Of a stretch of DNA of 64,000 nt, positions 23,663 to 32,147 are shown in pieces. The notes below the pieces were generated by a model. That model ran no database searches. It saw only the letters and a list, made by a program, of their open reading frames with translations, and was not told the DNA's origin. The DNA is from CALROG01 sp943369755. GTDB taxonomy: Bacteria; Pseudomonadota; Gammaproteobacteria; Burkholderiales; Burkholderiaceae_C. Position numbers and translations under genes: made by a program. The stretch's first letter is position 1, and each line of letters opens with the position of its first letter. The DNA lies in the NCBI GenBank assembly GCA_943369755.1, contig CALROG020000004.1, forward strand, positions 1 to 64,000, written 5' to 3'.

Positions 23663-25291
23663 CTACCTTGGAAAACGCTCGCGCAGCTTGATCTTCCAGA
23701 ACTTGCCGGTGGAGGTTCGGGGCACGGCGTCGATGAACTCGTAGCGCTCGGGCAATTGCCATTTGGCAAAGCCGCTGGCCAGCAGCAGCGCGTTCAGTTC
23801 CGCTGGCCCGGCTGCTTGCCCAGGCTTGAGCACCACGCAGGCCAGCGGCCGCTCGCTCCATTTGTCGTCGGGGATCGCAATCACCGCGGCCTCGGCCACC
23901 GCCGGGTGGGCCATCAGCGCGTTTTCCAGATCAACTGAGCTGATCCACTCGCCGCCGGACTTGATCAGGTCTTTGGTGCGGTCGGAAATTTTCACAAAGC
24001 CCAGCGCGTCGACTGACGCCACATCGCCGGTGCGCAACCAGCCATCGGGGGTGAACTTCTCGGCCTCAATTGCAAGCTGGTGGTAGCTGCCGGTGATAAA
24101 GGGCCCGCGCACCTGGATTTCGCCAACGCTCTTGCCATCCCAGGGCTGCGGGCCATCGTCGCCTTGTACCCGCAGCTCCACCAGCGGCACCGGCACCCCG
24201 GCCATGGCGGCGCGGCGGTAGCGCTCGTTCATATCGGCGTCGCGCAGCTCCGCGCGCGGGTAAGAGATGGTGCACACCGGCGATGTTTCGGTCATGCCCC
24301 AGCCCTGCAAGATCCAGATACCGTGTTTGTCAAAAGCCCGAATCAGGGCCTCTGGCACGGCCGCGCCACCGACCAGGGACTTCATGCCGCGTGGCAGCGT
24401 CCAGCGGCCCTGGTTCGGCGAACCGGCGCTCAGCGAGGCGTCGTAGGCCTGGATCAGGCTCATCCAGATGGTGGGTACGCCGAGCGCCAGCGTCGGAGGT
24501 TCTTGCTGAATCAGATCGAGCAGGTCGTCCGGGTGCAGATGCGGGCCGGGGAACACCAGCTTCACCCCCATCATGACCGCACCGTAGGGCATGCCCCAGC
24601 TATTGGCGTGAAACATCGGCGTTACCGGCATCACCACATCGGTACCCCGCAGGCCCCAGAAGTCCCCCAGGCTGGCCACCAGCGTATGCAAGATAGTGGA
24701 GCGGTGCGAATACACCACGCCCTTGGGTCGCCCGGTGGTGCCCGAGGTGTAGCACATGGCCACAGGGTCGGTTTCGTCATGCGCCGCGTAGGCAAAGCCA
24801 GCGGGGTCGGCAGCGCTGAGCAGGGCCTCGTAGTCGGCAAAGCCCTGGGGTACCGCAGCGCCAGAAAAGGGAAACACCAGCACCTGTTCGAACCGGTGCA
24901 GATGCGCAAACTGTTGGTACAGCGGCAGCAGCACGTCGTCGATGATCAAAAAGCGGTCTTGCGCATCGCCCGCTATCCAGCCGATTTCGGCAGGCGACAG
25001 GCGCAGGTTGAGGGTATGCATCACCCCGCCCGCTGCGGGAATTCCAAAGTAACACTCCAGATGGGCATGGTGGTTCCAGCACAGGGTGGCCACCCTGTCA
25101 CCCTTGCGCAACCCCAGTTCGGCCAGGGCCGAGGCCAGTGAACGGGTGCGACGGTAGAACTGCGCATAGCTGTGTCGGCGCAGCGACTTGTCTGGCAGGC
25201 GCGAGACGATCTCGTTGCCGCCGAACAATTGGCCGGCGCGTTCCAGCAGGTGGTTGAGCGAGAGCGGAAGGTCCATCATGGTGCTTATCAC
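23663..25291 (-). CDS. Medium/long-chain fatty acid-CoA ligase (AMP-forming)
   Basis: Activates a carboxylic acid to its acyl-CoA via an acyl-adenylate. 542 residues with the ANL superfamily motifs: YTSGTTGRPKGVVYSHRS (P-loop-like), MTPMFHANSWGMPYG region, QGWGMTETSP, DGWLRTGDVASVD, DRTKDLIKSGGEWISSVDLEN and the catalytic lysine in RTSTGKFWKIKLRE. It resembles AlkK-type ligases for medium- and long-chain fatty acids; substrate not proven. The GTG start at 25291 has AAAGGAG seven bases upstream; an internal ATG at 25279 is less well placed. Confidence 0.88.
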   Translation of the reverse strand: MISTMMDLPLSLNHLLERAGQLFGGNEIVSRLPDKSLRRHSYAQFYRRTRSLASALAELGLRKGDRVATLCWNHHAHLECYFGIPAAGGVMHTLNLRLSPAEIGWIAGDAQDRFLIIDDVLLPLYQQFAHLHRFEQVLVFPFSGAAVPQGFADYEALLSAADPAGFAYAAHDETDPVAMCYTSGTTGRPKGVVYSHRSTILHTLVASLGDFWGLRGTDVVMPVTPMFHANSWGMPYGAVMMGVKLVFPGPHLHPDDLLDLIQQEPPTLALGVPTIWMSLIQAYDASLSAGSPNQGRWTLPRGMKSLVGGAAVPEALIRAFDKHGIWILQGWGMTETSPVCTISYPRAELRDADMNERYRRAAMAGVPVPLVELRVQGDDGPQPWDGKSVGEIQVRGPFITGSYHQLAIEAEKFTPDGWLRTGDVASVDALGFVKISDRTKDLIKSGGEWISSVDLENALMAHPAVAEAAVIAIPDDKWSERPLACVVLKPGQAAGPAELNALLLASGFAKWQLPERYEFIDAVPRTSTGKFWKIKLRERFPR

Positions 25292-25343
25292 AGGGGGCTC
25301 CTTTGTTCCTGCCTCACTCTATCGGCGGGGGCTTTGGGCGGCA

Positions 25344-25952
25344 ATGCAGAATGCCCCCATGGACAGCAGCAAGTTGGAAATTGCCGCCACCGCAGCACGG
25401 ATGGTGGTGGAAGAGGGGCTGGAGTACGGGCCGGCCAAGCGCCGCGCGGTAAAGCACCTGGGCCTGAACGGCCGTACCGCGTTGCCCGACAACGCCGAAG
25501 TGCAAGAGGCGGTGCGCGAGTACATCGAGCTGTTCTGCGCCGACACTCAACCGGCCGAGTTGCTGGCCCTGCGCCGCCTGGCGGTCGTCTGGATGGAGCG
25601 GATGGCCGCCTTTCGGCCCCACCTTGCGGGGGCGGTCTGGCACGGCACTGCAACACGTTTGTCTGACATTTATATCCAGCTTTTTTGCGACGACCCGAAG
25701 TCAGCCGAAATTGCGCTGATCGACCACAACGTGGCCTATCAGCCGCGTACCGTGACCGGGTTCCAGGGCGAGCTGGTAGAGGCGCTGAGCCTGTCCAGTG
25801 TCAGCCAGGAGCTGGGTGAGGCGATTGGAGTTCATTTGATGGTCTACGACCATGACGACTTGCGCGGTGCCCTCAAGCCGGACGCCAAAGGCCGCACACC
25901 GCGGGGTGACCTGCCTGCCTTGCGAGCCTTGCTGCAAAATGCCGACGCATGA
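25344..25952 (+). CDS. Conserved hypothetical protein
   Basis: 202 residues (187 more conservative ones if started at 97-type internal sites; the alternative ATG is at 25359). I recall unnamed Comamonadaceae homologs beginning with a KLEIAATAARMVVEEGLEYGPAKRRA-type segment, some of them labelled, doubtfully, as muramate-alanine ligases; nothing here looks like a Mur ligase. Visible: an acidic-helical N-terminus, then WHGTATRLSDIYIQLFCDD and AEIALIDHNVAYQPRTV, which have the look of a nucleotidyltransferase-type fold but lack a clear GS-D-D signature. Its last bases overlap the TlpA-like gene (ATGA), so the two are coupled. An upstream frame extension to 25188 overlaps the divergent ligase gene and was rejected. 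Confidence 0.7.
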   Translation: MQNAPMDSSKLEIAATAARMVVEEGLEYGPAKRRAVKHLGLNGRTALPDNAEVQEAVREYIELFCADTQPAELLALRRLAVVWMERMAAFRPHLAGAVWHGTATRLSDIYIQLFCDDPKSAEIALIDHNVAYQPRTVTGFQGELVEALSLSSVSQELGEAIGVHLMVYDHDDLRGALKPDAKGRTPRGDLPALRALLQNADA

Positions 25953-26521
25953 CGCAAGCTGAACTTTCGCCTGAGCCGCACCGCCCTGGCCTGGCCACGG
26001 CCTCTCGCCGCAATTGGCTGTTGGCCGGCACCGCCGCCGCCGCCGGGCTGGCTGGCGCGGGCGTGGCCTGGTGGAAATTTCAGCCCCACGCTGTTGCCGA
26101 CGGTGCCTTGCAAGCGCTCTGGGCACTGAGCTTTGACACTCCGATGGGCGGGCAATTGGCGCTGCAGTCGCTGCGCGGCAAACCATTGGTGATAAATTTT
26201 TGGGCTACCTGGTGCCCGCCCTGCGTCGAGGAAATGCCATTATTGGACGGCTTTTTCCGTGAAAATTACGCTAAAGGTTGGCAAGTTGTGGGTTTGGCGA
26301 TTGATCAGCCGAATGCGGTACGAGCGTTTCTGGAAAAAACACCGGTGACGTTTCCGGTAGGATTGGCGGGCCTGAGCGGGGCTGCCCTTGGTCGGTCGCT
26401 CGGCAACCTGACCGGCGCGCTTCCGTTTACCGTGGTGCTGGGCTCTGACGGCCTGGTCGCGAAACGTAAAGTGGGTAAGGTTGAACCGGCTGACTTGGCC
26501 CAGTGGTTGCTGCTAAAGTAG
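25949..26521 (+). CDS. TlpA-like membrane-anchored thioredoxin
   Basis: Thiol-disulfide oxidoreductase facing the periplasm. 190 residues: a SRRNWLLAGTAAAAGLAGAG segment (19-40) that is a twin-arginine-like signal or membrane anchor, then a thioredoxin fold with WATWCPPC (active-site Cys89 and Cys92), VEEMPLLDGFF and the cis-proline region GALPFTVVLGSDG. Similar proteins serve cytochrome c maturation or reduction of periplasmic cysteines. It overlaps the upstream hypothetical gene by four bases; the 157-base AT-richer gap after it probably holds the accBC promoter. Confidence 0.88.
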   Translation: MTQAELSPEPHRPGLATASRRNWLLAGTAAAAGLAGAGVAWWKFQPHAVADGALQALWALSFDTPMGGQLALQSLRGKPLVINFWATWCPPCVEEMPLLDGFFRENYAKGWQVVGLAIDQPNAVRAFLEKTPVTFPVGLAGLSGAALGRSLGNLTGALPFTVVLGSDGLVAKRKVGKVEPADLAQWLLLK

Positions 26522-26678
26522 CCTTCTGCGCGCGAAAACATGCGCTGCACCGGCTTGCAGTCGATTAAGCAAAAAACATTGAACGATTAAAAATAAGCGA
26601 AAAAGCGGGCTGAATGCGATGAGAAGCCGTATTTTGGGTTAAATTCGCGTCCTCTTGTCAGTCGCTGTTGGAGCTCTC
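26522..26678 (+). promoter_or_regulatory. AT-rich leader region in front of accBC
   Basis: 157 bases without a gene, clearly AT-richer than the flanks (for example around 26565-26605 and 26630-26645). TTGAAC at about 26579 and TTAAAT at about 26639 are candidate promoter hexamers but are not well spaced as one pair, so I do not call an exact promoter. Confidence 0.4.
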
Positions 26679-27128
26679 ATGGATCTGCGCAAACTCAAGA
26701 CATTGATCGACCTGGTGTCCGAATCAAACGTCTCCGAACTCGAAATCACCGAAGCAGAAGGCAAAGTCCGCATCGTCAAGGGTGGCGGGGCAGTGGTTCA
26801 GCAAGTTGCTGCGCCATTGGTGGTGCCCGTGGCCGCACCGGCTGCGGCCGGGGCAGTGGCAGCGCCGGCCGCACCCGTGGCAGAAGTGCCTGCGGGGCAC
26901 ACCGTCAAGTCCCCAATGGTGGGCACGTTTTACCGATCCTCCAGCCCCGGTGCCAAAGCTTTCGTGGAAATTGGGAGTCAGGTCAAGCAGGGCGAAACCA
27001 TCTGCATTATTGAGGCCATGAAAATCCTCAACGAGATCGAAGCCGACAAGTCCGGCACCATCGCCCAGATTTTTGGCGAGAACGGCCAGGCTGTGGAATA
27101 TGGCCAGCCGTTGTTTGTGATCGAGTGA
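26679..27128 (+). CDS. accB: Biotin carboxyl carrier protein of acetyl-CoA carboxylase
   Basis: Carries biotin between the carboxylase and transferase parts of acetyl-CoA carboxylase, first step of fatty-acid synthesis. 149 residues: N-terminal MDLRKLKTLIDLVSESNVSELEI-type helix, an Ala/Pro-rich linker (40-72) and a biotinyl domain with EAMKILNEIE, biotinylated Lys115, preceded by the VGTFYRSSSPGAKAF thumb. ATG 26679 has GGAG upstream; the in-frame extension to 26655 is not family-like. accC follows with a 34-base gap. Confidence 0.96.
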   Translation: MDLRKLKTLIDLVSESNVSELEITEAEGKVRIVKGGGAVVQQVAAPLVVPVAAPAAAGAVAAPAAPVAEVPAGHTVKSPMVGTFYRSSSPGAKAFVEIGSQVKQGETICIIEAMKILNEIEADKSGTIAQIFGENGQAVEYGQPLFVIE

Positions 27129-27162
27129 ACGCTCCGGCGAACCCAAAGGTAAGTGCCCACTC

Positions 27163-28512
27163 ATGTTCAAAAAAATACTGGTTGCCAATCGGGGCGAGAT
27201 TGCCTTGCGAATCCAGCGCGCCTGCCGCGAGCTTGGCGTCAAGGCGGTCATGGTCTACTCCGAGGCCGACCGCGAAGCCAAGTATGTGAAGCTGGCCGAA
27301 GAGGCAGTTTGTATCGGCCCGCCACCGTCGCCTCAAAGCTATCTCAACATGCCGGCCATCATTTCGGCGGCCGAAGTCACCGACGCCGAGGCGATACACC
27401 CCGGCTACGGCTTTTTGAGTGAGAACGCCGACTTTGCCGAGCGGGTGGAAAAAAGCGGTTTCCAGTTCATTGGCCCTACACCAGAGAACATCCGCACCAT
27501 GGGCGACAAAGTGTCGGCCAAGCAGGCCATGATCAAGGCGGGGGTTCCCTGCGTGCCTGGCTCCGAAGGCGAGCTGCCCGACGACCCGGTCCAGATTCGC
27601 CGGATCGCGAAGTCCGTGGGCTACCCGGTCATCATCAAGGCTGCGGGCGGCGGAGGCGGGCGGGGCATGCGTGTCGTGCATACCGAGGCGGCACTGGTCA
27701 ACGCGGTGCAGATGACCAAGGCCGAAGCCGGTGCTGCCTTCAACAACGCGGCCGTGTACCTGGAGAAGTTCCTGCAGAACCCGCGCCACGTTGAAATCCA
27801 GATTCTGGCTGACAAGCACCGCAATGCGGTTTACCTGGGCGAGCGCGACTGCTCCATGCAGCGGCGCCACCAGAAGGTCATCGAAGAGGCACCGGCACCC
27901 GGTATTGCGCGCAAGCTGATCGAGAAGATAGGCGAGCGCTGCGTCGCCGCCTGCAAAAAAATCGGCTACCGGGGTGCTGGCACGTTTGAATTCCTCTACG
28001 AAAACGGCGAGTTCTACTTTATTGAGATGAACACCCGGGTGCAGGTGGAGCACCCGGTGACCGAACTTGTCACAGGCGTGGACATCGTCAAAACCCAGAT
28101 CATGGTGGCGGCCGGCGAGAAGCTGCCGTTCGTGCAGCGCGACATCCAGATTCGAGGCCATGCCATTGAATGCCGCGTGAACGCTGAAGATGCGTACAAG
28201 TTCGTACCTTCGCCAGGCCGAATCACCACCTGGCACGCGCCAGGCGGCCCTGGCGTGCGGGTCGACTCGCATGTGTACACCAACTACTTTGTGCCTCCCA
28301 ATTACGACTCCATGATCGGCAAAATCATTGTTCATGGTGACACCCGTGAACAGGCCATGGCCCGGATGCGCACCGCCCTGCTGGAAACCGTGGTCGAAGG
28401 CATCAACACCAACATCCCGCTGCATCGCGAACTGATGGTGGACGCCAAGTTCATGACGGGCGGCACCAACATTCACTATCTTGAAGAGTGGCTTTCGCAT
28501 CACAAAAGGTAG
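27163..28512 (+). CDS. accC: Biotin carboxylase of acetyl-CoA carboxylase
   Basis: ATP- and bicarbonate-dependent carboxylation of biotin on AccB. 449 residues, the normal length: KKILVANRGEIALRI start, biotin-carboxylase N domain with EAIHPGYGFLSENADFA, ATP-grasp domain with the glycine-rich loop KAAGGGGGRGMR, ERDCSMQRRHQKVIEEAP, EFLYENGEFYFIEMNTRVQVEHPVTE and C-terminal IGKIIVHGDTREQA. Forms the accBC operon, followed by prmA 56 bases later, an arrangement common in proteobacteria. Confidence 0.97.
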   Translation: MFKKILVANRGEIALRIQRACRELGVKAVMVYSEADREAKYVKLAEEAVCIGPPPSPQSYLNMPAIISAAEVTDAEAIHPGYGFLSENADFAERVEKSGFQFIGPTPENIRTMGDKVSAKQAMIKAGVPCVPGSEGELPDDPVQIRRIAKSVGYPVIIKAAGGGGGRGMRVVHTEAALVNAVQMTKAEAGAAFNNAAVYLEKFLQNPRHVEIQILADKHRNAVYLGERDCSMQRRHQKVIEEAPAPGIARKLIEKIGERCVAACKKIGYRGAGTFEFLYENGEFYFIEMNTRVQVEHPVTELVTGVDIVKTQIMVAAGEKLPFVQRDIQIRGHAIECRVNAEDAYKFVPSPGRITTWHAPGGPGVRVDSHVYTNYFVPPNYDSMIGKIIVHGDTREQAMARMRTALLETVVEGINTNIPLHRELMVDAKFMTGGTNIHYLEEWLSHHKR

Positions 28513-28568
28513 CTTCAGAAGCGCCGTGGCCGGTTTTTCGGCAACCCCAAAACCCTTAGGACTGGCAC

Positions 28569-29450
28569 ATGTTTGAACTAGGTTTGATGTGCCCGCAGGA
28601 CCGGGTTGAAGCACTGAGCGATGCGCTGGATGCGTTGGACGCCTTGAGCGTTTCGGTGGAGGACGCTGATGCCCAGACCGACACCGAACAGGCGTTGTTT
28701 GGCGAGCCAGGCATGCCGCCGCCCAAGGACGGCTGGCAGCGGTCACGTGTTCTGGCCATGTTCCCGACCAAAGCGGCCGCCGACGAGGCCGCAACGCTGC
28801 TACAGGCGCAAGACTTCTTTGCCGGGTGCGAGCTGCTGGGTGTGATGCCGGTGCCCGACCAGGACTGGGTGCGACTCACCCAGTCGCAGTTTGCCCCGGT
28901 TGAGATAACACCCACTTTCTGGATCGTTCCCACTTGGCATGAACCCCCGGCGCAGGCCCGGCAGGTTATTCGGCTGGACCCGGGCCTTGCCTTTGGTACC
29001 GGCACCCATCCGACCACCAGAATGTGTTTGCGCTGGATTGCGCAAAACAAGCTGGCCGGCCAGCGGGTGCTTGACTACGGCTGCGGTTCGGGAATTCTGG
29101 CCATTGGCGCAGCCAAATTCGGCGCTATTGCGATCGATGCGGTAGACATTGACGAGGCCGCCGTGGCGTCAGCCGTGGCCAATGCGGCAGCCAACCAGGT
29201 TCAGCTGAATGCCGGCCTGCCGGACATGGCCCAGGGCCTGTACCAGACGGTCTTGGCCAACATCCTGGCGACGCCGCTCAAGGTGTTGGCACCTCTGCTG
29301 TGCGCGCGAGTGGCAACCGGCGGCGCGCTGGTGCTGGCTGGCATCCTGGCGCGCCAGGCTGACGAACTCACGCTCGCCTACGCCCCCTACCTGCGGCTTG
29401 AAATCAGTGACACCGAGGACGGCTGGATCCTGATGACAGCGCAACGCTGA
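28569..29450 (+). CDS. prmA: Ribosomal protein L11 methyltransferase
   Basis: S-adenosylmethionine-dependent methylation of ribosomal protein L11. 293 residues: N-terminal L11-recognition domain, then DPGLAFGTGTHPTTRMCLRWI, the SAM motif VLDYGCGSGILAIGAAKFG and NILATPLKVLAP (the NxLxxPL active-site motif). It follows accC in the same direction, as in many proteobacteria. Confidence 0.96.
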   Translation: MFELGLMCPQDRVEALSDALDALDALSVSVEDADAQTDTEQALFGEPGMPPPKDGWQRSRVLAMFPTKAAADEAATLLQAQDFFAGCELLGVMPVPDQDWVRLTQSQFAPVEITPTFWIVPTWHEPPAQARQVIRLDPGLAFGTGTHPTTRMCLRWIAQNKLAGQRVLDYGCGSGILAIGAAKFGAIAIDAVDIDEAAVASAVANAAANQVQLNAGLPDMAQGLYQTVLANILATPLKVLAPLLCARVATGGALVLAGILARQADELTLAYAPYLRLEISDTEDGWILMTAQR

Positions 29451-29499
29451 ATACCCGACGGGTCGGGCACTGCGGGCCGCCCTCTACAATCCTCCGCTC

Positions 29500-30384
29500 A
29501 TGAGCCTGATCACACGCTGCCCCGCCTGCGGGACGATGTTCAAAGTCGTGCCCGACCAACTCAGAATTTCCGAGGGTTGGGTCCGCTGCGGTCATTGCAC
29601 CCATGTGTTCGACGCCTCGGCTCACATGCAGGGTGACAAGCCGCTGTTTGCGCAGGAACCCGCAGAGTCGCCGGTAGTGCCAACTTCCGAGCCCGACCTG
29701 GTCGTTGCGCCGCAAGCCGAACCGGCCTTGGAGGTTGAACCGCTGGCGACTCAGCGGTACGCCAGTGCGGTCGATCCCTATCTGCCAGACGACTTGAGAC
29801 CTTTGGCCGACCAGGATTTGGTCGGTTCCCCAGCACCCAGCATCCCGGAAGAAGCGTTGGACGACGTCTCGTTTGTCCGGCAAGCTCGCCGTCAGGCCTT
29901 CTGGCGGCGCTCAGGCGTTCGTTTGACGCTGGGCTTGCTGGGGCTGGTGCTGCTGGGTGCGCTTGCACTCCAGGTGGCGTTGCATGAGCGGGACCGCCTT
30001 GCTGCCTTGCAGCCCGCGCTGAAGCCCGTGCTGGAAGCGTTGTGCCAGCCTTTGCGCTGCACGGTAGGCCCGCCGCGCCAGATTGAGGCCATCGTGATTG
30101 ACAGCTCTTCGTTCGGCAAGCTGCGCGGTGATGCATACCGGCTTGCCTTGACACTGAAGAATCAGGCGGTGATGGCGGTGGCCATGCCAGCCATCGAACT
30201 GACCCTGACCGACAGCCAGGATCAGCCGGTGTTGCGCCGGGTGCTGACGCCGGCAGAACTGGGCGCTGCCGCCGGCCAGATTGACGCGTCAAGCGACTGG
30301 TCGGGCACCTTTGCGGTAAACGTGGCTTCGGGTAACGGCGCGGGCCGCGTTGCGGGCTACCGCTTGCTGGCCTTTTACCCCTGA
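29500..30384 (+). CDS. Zinc-ribbon (MJ0042-type) and DUF3426 membrane protein
   Basis: 294 residues. The first 40 residues form a zinc ribbon, RCPACGTMF and VRCGHCTHVFDA (two CxxC pairs). An acidic, low-complexity stretch (45-125) is followed by one membrane segment, VRLTLGLLGLVLLGALALQVAL (about 145-166), and an extracytoplasmic DUF3426 domain with two cysteines (CQPLRC) and a beta-sandwich-like C-terminus. Its function is not established. Downstream of prmA in the same orientation, a conserved betaproteobacterial neighbourhood as far as I recall. Confidence 0.88.
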   Translation: MSLITRCPACGTMFKVVPDQLRISEGWVRCGHCTHVFDASAHMQGDKPLFAQEPAESPVVPTSEPDLVVAPQAEPALEVEPLATQRYASAVDPYLPDDLRPLADQDLVGSPAPSIPEEALDDVSFVRQARRQAFWRRSGVRLTLGLLGLVLLGALALQVALHERDRLAALQPALKPVLEALCQPLRCTVGPPRQIEAIVIDSSSFGKLRGDAYRLALTLKNQAVMAVAMPAIELTLTDSQDQPVLRRVLTPAELGAAAGQIDASSDWSGTFAVNVASGNGAGRVAGYRLLAFYP

Positions 30385-30417
30385 GAGTTTCTCTACAACC
30401 TTGATCGAGCAGAATTT

Positions 30418-31302
30418 ATGGCAGCAGTGATTTGTGGCTCCCTGGCCTTTGACACCATCATGACGTTTGAGGGCCGCTTTGCGGAGCAAATTCTGCCCGA
30501 CCAGTTACACATTCTGAATGTGTCGTTTCTGGTGCCGGCGCTGCGGCGTGACTTTGGTGGCTGTGCCGGCAATATTGCCTACAGCCTCAAGCAGCTAGGC
30601 GGCACACCTCTGCCCATGGCCACGGTAGGCAACGACGGGGCCGACTATCTGCAGCGCCTGACCACGCTGGGTATCAGCACCGAGTTTGTGAAGCAGGTCA
30701 GCGACACCTACACGGCCCAGGCGATGATCATGACGGACCGCGACAACAATCAGATCACTGCGTTCCACCCCGGCGCCATGATGCAGGCCCATGGCACGAA
30801 GATCGCGGCGCGCAGCGACATCAAGCTCGGCATCATTTCGCCCGACGGCCGCGATGCGATGCTCGAACACGCCGCCCAGTTCAAGGCGGCGGACATTCCG
30901 TTTGTGTTTGACCCCGGCCAGGGTTTGCCGATGTTTGATGGCAAGGAGCTTGCCAACTTTATTGGCCAGGCCACCTGGGTGACCGTCAATGACTACGAAG
31001 GCAAGATGCTCAGCGACCGCACCGGTTGGAGTAGTGCCGACATTTCGCGCAAAGTGCAGGGCCTGGTGGTCACGCTCGGGGCGCAAGGTTGCGAAGTCTG
31101 GATCAATGGCGAAAAGACGCTGGTGCCACCGGTGAAGGCTGCTGAAGTGGTGGACCCGACGGGTTGCGGTGATGCCTGGCGCGGCGCCCTGCTGCATGGC
31201 CTGGAGCAGGGCTGGAGCCTGGCGCGCTGTGCCGAACTTGGCAACCGCGTCGGTGCCATCAAGATCGCCAGCCGCGGCCCGCAGAACTACCGTCTGGCCT
31301 GA
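30418..31302 (+). CDS. PfkB-family carbohydrate/nucleoside kinase
   Basis: 294 residues, ribokinase fold. N-terminal substrate site GSLAFDTIMTFEG, GGCAGNIAYSLKQLGG (first PfkB signature), DPGQGLPMF, TVNDYEG and the second signature DPTGCGDAWRGAL with the catalytic base Asp. It phosphorylates a sugar or nucleoside with ATP; the sequence resembles the group usually annotated as adenosine kinase, but substrate assignment is uncertain. 33 bases after the DUF3426 gene; the SDR gene on the other strand ends two bases after it. Confidence 0.88.
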   Translation: MAAVICGSLAFDTIMTFEGRFAEQILPDQLHILNVSFLVPALRRDFGGCAGNIAYSLKQLGGTPLPMATVGNDGADYLQRLTTLGISTEFVKQVSDTYTAQAMIMTDRDNNQITAFHPGAMMQAHGTKIAARSDIKLGIISPDGRDAMLEHAAQFKAADIPFVFDPGQGLPMFDGKELANFIGQATWVTVNDYEGKMLSDRTGWSSADISRKVQGLVVTLGAQGCEVWINGEKTLVPPVKAAEVVDPTGCGDAWRGALLHGLEQGWSLARCAELGNRVGAIKIASRGPQNYRLA

Positions 31303-31303
31303 T

Positions 31304-32071
31304 TCAACCCCGGGCCAGCGTCACCCCGCCATCGACCGCAAAGGTCTGGCCCACCACATAGTCACCAGCCCTGGACGCGAGGTAGATCGCGATGCCGGCC
31401 ATGTCTTCATCGCTGCCAATGCGCCCCGCCGGGATGCGGCCGGCAACCTCGTCTGCATGGTCGCGGGCTTCCTTGTTCATTTCCGATGCAAACGCGCCGG
31501 GTGCAATGCCGCTGACCATGATCTTGTCTTGCGCGAGCCGCAGGGCCATGCGCTTGGTCAGGTGGATCAGGCCGGCCTTGCTGGCCGCGTAAGAATAGGT
31601 CTCCCACGGATTGACAGAAATTCCGTCGATCGACGCGACGTTGATAACCTTGGCGGGCCGGGTCTGTGCGCCTTTGCAGAGCAGGCCATACAACGCCTGG
31701 GTCAGGAAGAACGGGGTCTTGAGGTTCAGGTCCATGACCTTGTCCCAGCCCTTTTCCGGAAAGTTCTCGAACGGTTCGCCCCAGGCCGCACCGGCGTTGT
31801 TGACCAGAATGTCCAGCGCGGGCTCGCGCTGAGCCAGCGCTGCGGCCAGGGCCTGGGCCCCCGCCACTGTGGAGACATCTGCCGGCAGCGACATGCAGTT
31901 GCCCAGCGCCGACAGTTCAGCGGCCGTCGCATCACACACCGATGCCTTGCGGGCAGTGATATAGACCCGCGCACCCTGGCGCAGATAGCCCGCCGCGATC
32001 ATGCGGCCAATGCCACGCGAGCCGCCGGTGATCAGGGCAACCCGGCCCTGCAATGAAAAAAGATCTGTCAT
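31304..32071 (-). CDS. Short-chain dehydrogenase/reductase (RhlG/FabG-like)
   Basis: NAD(P)-dependent oxidoreductase of 255 residues. Cofactor motif TGGSRGIGR near residues 16-23, NNAGA, catalytic Ser in INVASIDGIS, and YSYAASKAG with the Tyr and Lys. The AIYLASRAGDYVVGQTFAVDGG end is typical. It resembles RhlG-type beta-ketoacyl reductases and 3-oxoacyl-ACP reductases. The ATG at 32071 (MTDLFSLQGRVALITGG) was chosen; the longer frame to 32206 runs into the icmF 3' end. It lies 76 bases downstream of icmF on the same strand and may be cotranscribed with it. Confidence 0.88.
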   Translation of the reverse strand: MTDLFSLQGRVALITGGSRGIGRMIAAGYLRQGARVYITARKASVCDATAAELSALGNCMSLPADVSTVAGAQALAAALAQREPALDILVNNAGAAWGEPFENFPEKGWDKVMDLNLKTPFFLTQALYGLLCKGAQTRPAKVINVASIDGISVNPWETYSYAASKAGLIHLTKRMALRLAQDKIMVSGIAPGAFASEMNKEARDHADEVAGRIPAGRIGSDEDMAGIAIYLASRAGDYVVGQTFAVDGGVTLARG

Positions 32072-32147
32072 GCGCAACGCTCCATCAGTTCGGGCCCTGA
32101 GGGTAGCGCCGATGCGGCGCAGGTGCCAATCACCTGGATGACAGCGA